5,148 nt of DNA, from contig JAAXXJ010000234.1 of assembly GCA_013334545.1 (NCBI GenBank), forward strand, positions 1-5,148, read 5' to 3'. Position 1 is the stretch's first letter; each line of letters starts with the position of its first letter. The notes below the pieces were generated by a model, which worked only from the letters and a program-made list of their open reading frames with translations, was not told where the DNA came from and did not search any database. Below are positions 1 to 4,812 of the stretch, one piece after another. The stretch is from Nitrospirota bacterium (lineage in GTDB: Bacteria > Nitrospirota > UBA9217). A program made the position numbers and the translations under genes.

Positions 1-109
1 GTCAGTTCCTACTTTATCCTCTTCGCCATGACAGTGAGCAGCATACCCGGATCGCATGACTGTATGACACGGCGAACCGCCCTTGGTTGAATCCAGGAAC
101 GAGCGCAAT

Positions 110-141
110 CCCCGCAGCTTGCTGGGGGTCTTGCCCCCGGC
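110..141. repeat. REP-like palindrome with two competing hairpins
   Basis: On the plus strand CCCC (110-113) pairs with GGGG (124-127) and GCA (114-116) with TGC (120-122), with T123 bulged and a GCT loop. A second hairpin pairs 121-128 with 134-141: five G-C pairs, one G-T wobble at 123/139 and two closing pairs, with loop 129-133. Both use bases 121-128, so they cannot form together. The core GCAGCTTGC recurs at 224-232. This resembles the repetitive extragenic palindromes that dot many bacterial genomes between genes. A role in mRNA 3'-end protection or transcription termination is possible, but no T-run is seen. Confidence 0.45.
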
Positions 142-219
142 GTTTACGAGTGGAACCGCGATTGCAGGGGGCTGGCGGGCGATGAGAATGCCTTATTACT
201 GCCTTGATGATTGCAGCTA

Positions 220-239
220 CCCTGCAGCTTGCAGCAGGG
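220..239. repeat. REP-like palindrome, second copy
   Basis: CCCTGC (220-225) pairs with GCAGGG (234-239) around the loop AGCTTGCA, giving a six-pair stem. It shares the nine-base core GCAGCTTGC with the hairpin at 110-128, so the two are probably diverged copies of one extragenic palindrome family. It begins about 55 bases beyond the stop codon of the minus-strand HD-GYP gene, where it could act as a 3'-end stabilising structure. No T-tract follows it on either strand. Confidence 0.4.
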
Positions 240-292
240 AGCCTCAAGGTACGGCGATCACGCTGTTCGCCACTGCGGGGCGCATGCTCCGG

Positions 293-1045
293 TCAATGCT
301 CCATACCGCTGAACACGATCCTCCCTACATAGTCCTTGAGCTCGTCCGATGCTTTGAGCGCCGACTGGACCACCGCCGGGTCATAGATCGTTCCCGATTC
401 CCTGATGATCTCCTCCAGGGCAGCTTCGAAGCCGAGCGCCTCCCGGTAGGGCCTTGCAACGGTCAAGGCATCGAGCACGTCGGCAATGGCGAAGACCCGC
501 GCCCCGTGCGGGATCTCGTCTCCCTTGAGCCCGCGGGGATATCCCGATCCATCATAATGCTCGTGATGCGTCCTGATGATCTCGGCTGCGCGCGCAAAGT
601 AGCCGATGTGGCCGATGATGCGATAGCCGATCTCGGGATGTTGGTGCATGGCAGCCTGCTCCTCCGGCGCGAGCGGGCCGGTTTTGTGCAGGACCGCGTC
701 GGGTACGCCGATCTTGCCGATGTCGTGGAGCAGCGCGCCGCAGTAGAGATCCACGAGGTCCCTGCCCCGGACGTCACAGGCCTTCCCGATGATCATCGAG
801 AACTCCGTCACCCGCAGCGAGTGGTTCCCCACCTCGTGTTCGCGGGCGTCGATGGCGTTCACGAACGCCTCGAGGGTCACCAGGTAGGCGGTATCGATGG
901 AGTGTACGACGCCTTCAAGATAGGTGTTGTTGAAATAGCAGTGCTCGCACCGGAAGGTCCCGTCCGGCCGCATGACGTAGCGGCTTTCCTCGATGGGTGT
1001 TCCGCAGTTCGGACAGGAATGGATATGGGTGGTGGGAATAGACAT
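293..1045 (-). CDS. Zinc-ribbon HD-GYP domain protein, predicted cyclic-di-GMP phosphodiesterase
   Basis: The 250-residue protein is a cytosolic HD-GYP enzyme; this family hydrolyses the second messenger cyclic-di-GMP to pGpG and/or GMP. The N-terminus has a zinc-ribbon-like set, C11-x2-C14 and C33-x2-C36. The HD-GYP core fills about residues 50-245: E71-x3-H75 (the pattern that goes with a third metal in trinuclear members), H107-D108 in HDIGKIGVPD with K111, H136, H160-H161, the signature GYP at 168-170, and D189 in IADVLDALT. No metal ligand is obviously missing, so activity is expected. There is no receiver, PAS or membrane segment, so the zinc ribbon is the only visible input or partner module. 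ATG at 1045 is chosen because translation 5' of it runs into the heptamer repeat; a TTG at 1066 would add seven residues. No Shine-Dalgarno sequence precedes either start. The gene lies 167 bases after DUF5714 on the same strand. Confidence 0.9.
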   Translation of the reverse strand: MSIPTTHIHSCPNCGTPIEESRYVMRPDGTFRCEHCYFNNTYLEGVVHSIDTAYLVTLEAFVNAIDAREHEVGNHSLRVTEFSMIIGKACDVRGRDLVDLYCGALLHDIGKIGVPDAVLHKTGPLAPEEQAAMHQHPEIGYRIIGHIGYFARAAEIIRTHHEHYDGSGYPRGLKGDEIPHGARVFAIADVLDALTVARPYREALGFEAALEEIIRESGTIYDPAVVQSALKASDELKDYVGRIVFSGMEH

Positions 1046-1050
1046 TGTTG

Positions 1051-1179
1051 AAGATTCAATATTCAAGATTCAAGAGCGTAACTATTCATCCTTGTGGCAT
1101 TTTGAATGTCAAATCTTGAATTCCGCTTCTCAGGATCTCCATGCCGTTTTGTTGAATATTGAATCTTGCATCTTGAATC
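1051..1179. repeat. Degenerate 7-bp tandem repeat (TTGAATC units)
   Basis: Three blocks share a heptamer near TTGAATC. At 1152-1179 four units run in register: TTGAATA, TTGAATC, TTGCATC, TTGAATC. At 1102-1122 there are TTGAATG, TCAAATC and TTGAATT. At 1053-1073 the unit is inverted: GATTCAA, TATTCAA, GATTCAA. As a result 1051-1066 and 1152-1167 form a perfect 16-bp inverted repeat. The AT-rich block interrupts GC-rich coding DNA and fills most of the gap between the DUF5714 and HD-GYP genes. It is reminiscent of the short heptanucleotide repeats described in cyanobacteria, but no function can be read from it. Confidence 0.7.
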
Positions 1180-1181
1180 CC

Positions 1182-1205
1182 GAACCACCCCTCCGGGGCG
1201 GGTTC
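1182..1205 (-). terminator. Hairpin just downstream of the DUF5714 gene, possible terminator
   Basis: GAACC (1182-1186) pairs with GGTTC (1201-1205). Inside, CCCC (1188-1191) pairs with GGGG (1195-1198) around a three-base loop, with a 1x2 internal loop (A1187 against C1199-G1200). On the minus strand it starts eight bases after the DUF5714 stop codon, where a terminator or 3'-protecting stem is expected. No T-tract follows; the next minus-strand bases are GGATTCAAG from the heptamer repeat. Intrinsic termination is therefore doubtful, and an mRNA-stabilising role is equally possible. Confidence 0.35.
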
Positions 1206-1212
1206 AGGGCTT

Positions 1213-1992
1213 TCAGGTGACGCAGGCAATGGTTCCGGGCACGAACTTCAATCCGGCGAAGAGGTCCTTCGACGGTTTCCGGTAGTATGGGCATTGCTCC
1301 TCGCGGCATCCGTGTGGATGTTTCTCGCTGTGGTTGCAGACGACCGACGAATTCTTCCCCGGCAGGACGATACCGAACTTCTCGGAGAACATCGGGACCG
1401 CGACCGTAAGCGCCGCGCGCACATAGGCCTTGCAGCAGCTTGGTCCCGTCAGGTCCGTGATGGCCTGAGAGACCCGCGTGACCGCTTCCATCACGATCTT
1501 TTGCTCCCGGTCCGATCCGCAGCATGCACCGAGGAAGATCGAGACGACCGAGCCGATGGCCGGCGCGACGCCGCACACGCCGGTGAGGCCGCAATAACCG
1601 CCGTGCGCCTGCTTCCCGGTCCGGGAAAAAGCCTCCCGGACCTCCGCATCCCCGATCTTCGACCCGTACGGCGAGTTCCTGAGCGCAGCCATGAGCGCGC
1701 CAGCCGCGATATAGGAATGGTCGCACGAGAGCATGGGCAGCTGAGGAAGGGCCATCATCAGCTCGGCGATCTCCACGGGGTCCGGGGACTTTGTGGTTAG
1801 CGCAAGGCCCTCGATGAGGGCGCGCGCTTCCTTGCCGTGGCAGAGATCGCAGACAGAGTGGCCCTTCGGACACATGATGTGCGCATGAAAGGATGCCCCG
1901 CAGTACGTGCAGGAGACGTCCACGGCAGTCTGCAGGTAATCAAGCTTTTCGCCGCAGACCATGCAGTTCTCGGTGTTCCTTGTGGTGGACAT
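1213..1992 (-). CDS. Cysteine-rich DUF5714-like protein of unknown function
   Basis: The 259-residue protein resembles the DUF5714 family found in anaerobic bacteria and methanogens, where some members accompany or are fused to methyltransferases. No reaction is established. The N-terminus carries treble-clef or zinc-ribbon-like ligands: C10-x2-C13, C28-x2-C31, C41-x3-H45 and C48-x2-C51. The core has H92, the Gly/Cys segment GGYCGLTGVCG (131-141), C157-C158 and the motif GPSCCKA (183-189). The C-terminus has C219, H221, H225, H227, C229 and C234. In all 18 of 259 residues are cysteine, which suggests metal or iron-sulfur binding or a redox role. There is no signal peptide or clear membrane helix. 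ATG at 1992 is preferred over a TTG at 2019. The only purine-rich match, AGGA, is 12 bases upstream of the ATG, which is too far, while TATAAT sits at the leaderless position. Family assignment is from memory of its motifs. Confidence 0.8.
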   Translation of the reverse strand: MSTTRNTENCMVCGEKLDYLQTAVDVSCTYCGASFHAHIMCPKGHSVCDLCHGKEARALIEGLALTTKSPDPVEIAELMMALPQLPMLSCDHSYIAAGALMAALRNSPYGSKIGDAEVREAFSRTGKQAHGGYCGLTGVCGVAPAIGSVVSIFLGACCGSDREQKIVMEAVTRVSQAITDLTGPSCCKAYVRAALTVAVPMFSEKFGIVLPGKNSSVVCNHSEKHPHGCREEQCPYYRKPSKDLFAGLKFVPGTIACVT

Positions 1993-1998
1993 GGATAA

Positions 1999-2004
1999 AT
2001 TATA
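1999..2004 (-). promoter_or_regulatory. -10 element placed for a leaderless DUF5714 transcript
   Basis: On the minus strand a perfect TATAAT occupies 2004 down to 1999, followed by TTATCC and then the ATG at 1992. Six bases between a -10 hexamer and +1 is the usual spacing, so transcription would begin at the A of the start codon. The best -35 match, TTGTTC, is 19 bp upstream of the hexamer, which is longer than optimal, and there is no extended -10 TG. The missing Shine-Dalgarno sequence fits a leaderless mRNA. Confidence 0.45.
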
Positions 2005-2063
2005 TCCTAACCCGGACAAGCCGGAACAAAAATTCTTAGAAAAGGTTGGAGATTATTTCTATC

Positions 2064-2088
2064 CACATGTGTAAAACTTGATTTAACA
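2064..2088. promoter_or_regulatory. AT-rich inverted repeats between PKS and DUF5714, possible operator
   Basis: TGTAAAACTTGATTTAACA (2070-2088) is an imperfect dyad: TGT/ACA and AAA/TTT arms with one mismatch around a five-base centre. It abuts the perfect palindrome CACATGTG (2064-2071). Both lie about 75-95 bases upstream of the DUF5714 start, in a gap without a gene. The symmetry and spacing would suit a dimeric regulator, but no known operator consensus is matched and an AT-rich gap gives such dyads by chance. Confidence 0.2.
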
Positions 2089-2121
2089 GTAACTAACGAT
2101 CCTCGGTTCATAATGCTGATG

Positions 2122-3189
2122 TCACGGCCCTTTCCGGAGCAGATACGCGTGCGCTGACAGGCCCGCGCCGTAGGCGACCATGATGCACCAGTCTCCGGAA
2201 TCCACGCCGTTCCTCGCGATCTCGTCCAGCACGAACCAGACCGTGGGCGACGACATGTTTCCGTATTCCAAAAGCACCTTGCGCGTCGGTGCCAGCCGCT
2301 CCTCGGCGATCCCGATCTCGTCCCGGACAGCATTGATGATCTTCTCCCCGCCCGTGTGCAGAGCCCAGTGTTTCACGTCACCTGCGCTCAGGCCATGGGA
2401 CGAAAGCACCTCCCCCACGACCTCTGCCGCGGCCTTCTTCACGAGCTCCGGCAGATTGAGGGAGAGCTGGTTGTGGAGCTGGCCCTTCTTATGGACATAC
2501 CGGATGGTCTCTCGCTGTTCCGGCACGTACCTCCCTGCCGACGCGACCATCTCCCATCCTTCTCGGCTGCCCCGGACCACGGCCGCTGCAGCCCCGTCGC
2601 CGAAGAGGGCCTTCGAAAGGATCAGGTCCAGCTCATTGTCCATCTGGAGCGTTGCGCTGCAGATCTCGACGGACACGCTGAGCACTGCGCCGCCCATGGT
2701 CTTCGCAAGTGATTCCGCGGCCTGGAGGTTCGGGATCGCCCCGCCGCAGCCGCTCCCGACCATATCGAAGGCGCGGACGCTGCGCGACAGGCCAAGGCGC
2801 TCGATCAGATAGGTCGAGATGCCCGGACATAGGTAGCCGGTGCAGGTGTTCACCACGATGCCCGAAACATCCTGGACGCCGATGCCGGCCTTCTCCAGCG
2901 CAGAGCTGACCGCTTGCGCGGACAGTTGGATGGACTGCTCGGTGAACCGCTTGATGCGAAGGTCCGGGTCCTCGTCCACGAGGCACGACGGATCATCAAT
3001 GGCAAAATGGCGTTTCCTGATGCTGGGATGGGAGAAGATCGTGCGGAGGAGCCCCATGCTCCGGCTGTTCAGCCTGCTGCCAAAGTGCTTCTTCATGAAC
3101 TCTTCGGCAAAGCCTTGATCGCAGTGGTACTTCGGGACCGCGGTCGCGAAGGATACAATGGAAGCATGATTGTTCTTTCCTTTGAGCAT
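2122..3189 (-). CDS. Type III polyketide synthase (chalcone/stilbene synthase-like)
   Basis: The 355-residue homodimer-type thiolase-fold enzyme should condense an acyl starter with malonyl units on a single active-site cysteine and cyclise the chain, as in bacterial alkylpyrone, alkylresorcinol or phloroglucinol synthases. The N-terminal half has SFATAVP (13-19), the CTGYLCPG segment (116-123) and nucleophile C148 in MVGSGCGGAIPNLQ. The second half has FGDGAAAAV (196-204), catalytic H278 in LHTGGEKI, N311 in YGNMSSPTVWFVLDE and a C-terminal YGAGLSAHAY loop (340-349). The 33-residue H-N spacing equals that of chalcone synthase, and the length is normal. Starter and product cannot be read from the sequence. 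ATG 3189 is chosen because family-like sequence begins just after it and two AGGAG motifs lie upstream (nearest 14 bases away). An ATG at 3225 overlaps the radical SAM stop as TGATG and would add 12 repeat-derived residues. A KAS III role is less likely given the YGNMSS motif. Confidence 0.9.
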   Translation of the reverse strand: MLKGKNNHASIVSFATAVPKYHCDQGFAEEFMKKHFGSRLNSRSMGLLRTIFSHPSIRKRHFAIDDPSCLVDEDPDLRIKRFTEQSIQLSAQAVSSALEKAGIGVQDVSGIVVNTCTGYLCPGISTYLIERLGLSRSVRAFDMVGSGCGGAIPNLQAAESLAKTMGGAVLSVSVEICSATLQMDNELDLILSKALFGDGAAAAVVRGSREGWEMVASAGRYVPEQRETIRYVHKKGQLHNQLSLNLPELVKKAAAEVVGEVLSSHGLSAGDVKHWALHTGGEKIINAVRDEIGIAEERLAPTRKVLLEYGNMSSPTVWFVLDEIARNGVDSGDWCIMVAYGAGLSAHAYLLRKGP

Positions 3190-3218
3190 TGGGTGTTGGG
3201 TTTCTCCTGACTCCTGAC
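3187..3218. repeat. Two short 7-bp tandem duplications at the radical SAM/PKS junction
   Basis: On the plus strand TCCTGAC occurs twice in tandem (3205-3211 and 3212-3218), and CATTGGG-TGTTGGG (3187-3200) forms a second imperfect pair, five of seven bases identical. On the minus strand they read GTCAGGA twice and CCCAACA-CCCAATG. The candidate PKS start codon at 3189 is the ATG of the last unit, and the Shine-Dalgarno-like AGGAG motifs come from the first pair. The 7-bp period matches the repeat in the 1051-1179 gap although the units differ in sequence. Confidence 0.55.
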
Positions 3219-3224
3219 CCTGCA

Positions 3225-4652
3225 TCACACATCCATCCCCGCGAGCCGAAGGGTCCTGCGGATGAACCGGGTATGGCGCCATAACGGCGGCCGCACGCCC
3301 AATCGGAAGGCGATGCGATGGACCGATGGCAGGATGGAAAGCCCGATGGAGTCGGTATTGATGAAGTTCATGTGGCTGCCCATGGACCGCCGGACCTCGT
3401 TCATCATCCAGCCGGCATCGACGTCGGGCGATACATAGAACACCGGGGAGAGCATGTTCTCCGGTGAAGCCGCAAGGACCCCCTCCCGCCGGGCGATTGA
3501 TTCCAGTTCCGTGCCCGGATAGACGCGAATGCCGATATTGAAGAACACCACATCCTGGCGGCGGGTGCGGCTCTCGGCAAAGCGAAGGGTCTCCCGGACC
3601 GTTTCCTGCGTTTCGCCCGGCCCGCCAAGCAGAAAGATCCAGGCGCAGGGGAGGTCGTGCCTCCGCACCACGTCCGCGGCATGGTGCACATCCCTGGTGG
3701 TGAAGCCCTTGCGCAGGCCCGCGAGCACGACATCGGACGCGCTCTCCACCGTCAGCCCCATGCCCACGAACCCTGCACGTTCCATGTCCGCGACCAGGTC
3801 GTCGTCGAATGCCCGCGGGTTCAGCTCCAGGCTCTGGAGCCGCGCGCCGTGCTTCGCACCCGCCAGTGCGTCGCACACCGCCCGGGCGTGGTCATAGGGA
3901 GCATTGAACACGCTGTCCACCAGTTCGATGTCCCTGAGCCCCGATGCTGCGAGCCGTTTCACGGCATCGGCCACGGCTGCGGGCTCGGCCAGCCGTTGAC
4001 CGTTCCCCTCGATCTTGCGGTAGGTGCAGTAGACGCAGTGGAACGCGCACCCCAGTTTGGTCTGGAGCGGCGCTGTGGCAAGCTGGGAACAATAGGCGGC
4101 GACGTTCACCCAGCGGCCGTAGTCGGGCGCGCCGCATTCCGCCCTTCCACCCCCGCCGGGACAGAGCGTGCTGTTGAACCCAACATGGTCCAGATAGGCG
4201 ACGCCGGGCACATCACCGAACGGCTTCCCCTCGGAGATGCGCTCCAGGAGCAGAGGAAAGACCTTCTCCCCGTCGCCGAGCACGGAGCAGGAGACCCCCG
4301 AGAACCTCAGGATCGCCTCAGGCATGACCGCCAGGGCAGCGCCGCCCAGGACGACCGGTGCGCTGCTCTGCTCGCGCACCGCATGCACAATGCTGCGGAG
4401 GTCCTCGAGAAAGAACACCGTGTCCCGCATGTCGTTGTTGTCGATGTTCCGCACCGACAAGCCCACGACATCGGGCCGGGACGAACGGGCCATGCTCCGC
4501 GCCGCGGCGAGCGGTTCCCGCTCGAACATGAGGTCCAGGAGCGTGACGCGATGGCCAGCGCGCTCGCAGGCCTCGGCCACCATGCAGGCGCCGATGGGCA
4601 TCACCGGCATCGGCAGGGCATTCCGGTTCGTGCTGATCAGGAGGATGTTCAT
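3225..4652 (-). CDS. B12-binding-domain radical SAM enzyme
   Basis: The 475-residue protein has the layout of class B (cobalamin-binding) radical SAM enzymes such as BchE-type and lipid-modifying methyltransferases. Residues 1-150 form a Rossmann-like B12-binding domain: MNILLIS, PIGACMVAEACERAGH (19-34), PDVVGLS (60-66), PVVLGG (99-104) and LGDGEKVFPLLL (125-136). No DxHxxG motif is evident, so cobalamin would bind base-off without a His ligand, as in many relatives. The radical SAM core has C202-x3-C206-x2-C209 for the 4Fe-4S cluster, GGPGET (343-348) and IRVYPGTELE (375-384). A basic C-terminal tail follows about residue 440. The likely chemistry is SAM-dependent radical methylation or rearrangement; the substrate is unknown but is plausibly the product or precursor of the adjacent type III PKS. 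The start has no Shine-Dalgarno sequence but lies 11 bases after the predicted transcription start. The stop overlaps ATG 3225. Confidence 0.9.
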   Translation of the reverse strand: MNILLISTNRNALPMPVMPIGACMVAEACERAGHRVTLLDLMFEREPLAAARSMARSSRPDVVGLSVRNIDNNDMRDTVFFLEDLRSIVHAVREQSSAPVVLGGAALAVMPEAILRFSGVSCSVLGDGEKVFPLLLERISEGKPFGDVPGVAYLDHVGFNSTLCPGGGGRAECGAPDYGRWVNVAAYCSQLATAPLQTKLGCAFHCVYCTYRKIEGNGQRLAEPAAVADAVKRLAASGLRDIELVDSVFNAPYDHARAVCDALAGAKHGARLQSLELNPRAFDDDLVADMERAGFVGMGLTVESASDVVLAGLRKGFTTRDVHHAADVVRRHDLPCAWIFLLGGPGETQETVRETLRFAESRTRRQDVVFFNIGIRVYPGTELESIARREGVLAASPENMLSPVFYVSPDVDAGWMMNEVRRSMGSHMNFINTDSIGLSILPSVHRIAFRLGVRPPLWRHTRFIRRTLRLAGMDV

Positions 4653-4669
4653 GATGGCGTCTTATTTTT

Positions 4670-4698
4670 ATGATACCGCAGCCACAACGGTATGACAA
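4670..4698 (-). promoter_or_regulatory. Sigma-70-like promoter of the radical SAM/PKS unit
   Basis: On the minus strand TTGTCA (4698-4693) and TATCAT (4675-4670) are separated by exactly 17 bp, close to the TTGACA-17-TATAAT consensus. Transcription would start near 4663, leaving an 11-base leader without an obvious Shine-Dalgarno sequence before ATG 4652. The -35 hexamer lies inside the first TATGACA repeat, so a regulator binding those repeats would block it. Confidence 0.55.
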
Positions 4699-4720
4699 TA
4701 TATTATGACATGGTACGACA
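4691..4720. promoter_or_regulatory. Three TATGACA-like direct repeats, possible operator
   Basis: TATGACA occurs at 4691-4697 and 4704-4710, with TACGACA at 4714-4720. The outer two are preceded by GG (GGTATGACA, GGTACGACA). The first copy overlaps the -35 of the minus-strand promoter, and all three lie between the two divergent promoters. Start-to-start spacings are 13 and 10 bp, the latter about one helical turn. The regulator is unknown and the motif may be coincidental in an AT-rich spacer. Confidence 0.3.
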
Positions 4721-4754
4721 CTGCCCTATGTGCAGATGTCCACCTCCAAATCCC

Positions 4755-4783
4755 TTGACTTTCCTCGGATTCTCCCCTATTAT
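4755..4783 (+). promoter_or_regulatory. Sigma-70-like promoter of the polyprenyl synthase gene
   Basis: TTGACT (4755-4760) and TATTAT (4778-4783) are separated by exactly 17 bp, each hexamer one mismatch from consensus. Transcription would start near A4790, giving a 23-base leader to ATG 4813. The leader has only a weak GGGAA-like ribosome site at 4801-4805. This promoter faces away from the radical SAM promoter, and their -35 hexamers are 56 bp apart. Confidence 0.6.
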
Positions 4784-4812
4784 CCAAACAGTTTTCCCCT
4801 GGGAACGCCTCG

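Larger units (their letters stand above)
1..292. other. Gene-free left flank with REP-like hairpins
   Basis: No convincing coding sequence is visible here. The open frames that cross the region are short, start arbitrarily and have low-complexity Arg/Ser/Ala-rich translations, or they run on as an antisense shadow of the HD-GYP gene. The stretch lies downstream of that gene's stop codon. It contains two related GC-rich hairpins (near 110-141 and 220-239, listed separately) and a short segment GGCGAACCGCCC at 71-82 that looks like half of a common intergenic palindrome. No T-tract that would make a classical intrinsic terminator follows the hairpins on either strand. The next gene to the left, if any, lies outside the window. 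Confidence 0.5.

Noticed and set aside
71..82. GGCGAACCGCCC as a complete palindromic element
   Set aside because: The inverted partner expected next to it is missing here, so only a half-element can be claimed at best.
14..247. A 77-residue minus-strand open frame in the left flank
   Set aside because: It runs through the REP-like hairpins, shows no motif, and its composition looks like translated non-coding GC-rich DNA.
83..1051. A 322-residue plus-strand open frame
   Set aside because: It is the antisense shadow of the HD-GYP gene in GC-rich DNA; its translation has no family motifs while the opposite strand has the complete HD-GYP signature.
1051..1179. CRISPR array
   Set aside because: The repeat unit is only 7 bp with no unique spacers of regular length and no cas genes nearby.
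1294..1800. A 168-residue plus-strand open frame
   Set aside because: Shadow of the DUF5714-like gene; the translation is Arg/Asp/Ala-rich and carries no motif.
1993..2019. TTG start nine codons upstream for the DUF5714-like gene
   Set aside because: The added residues come from the stretch that contains TATAAT, and the cysteine motif begins shortly after the ATG at 1992.
2005..2121. Intrinsic terminator after the PKS gene
   Set aside because: The T-run near 2029-2033 on the minus strand is preceded only by a very weak TTCTAAGAA stem, too short to be credible.
2122..3876. A 584-residue reading of the type III PKS frame extending far upstream
   Set aside because: The extra N-terminal part overlaps the radical SAM gene in another frame and is low-complexity Arg/Gly/Pro-rich; the family length of about 350 residues fits a start at 3189 or 3225.
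3657..4673. A 338-residue plus-strand open frame
   Set aside because: It is antisense to the radical SAM gene, His/Arg-rich with no recognisable domain, and would cover the radical SAM promoter.
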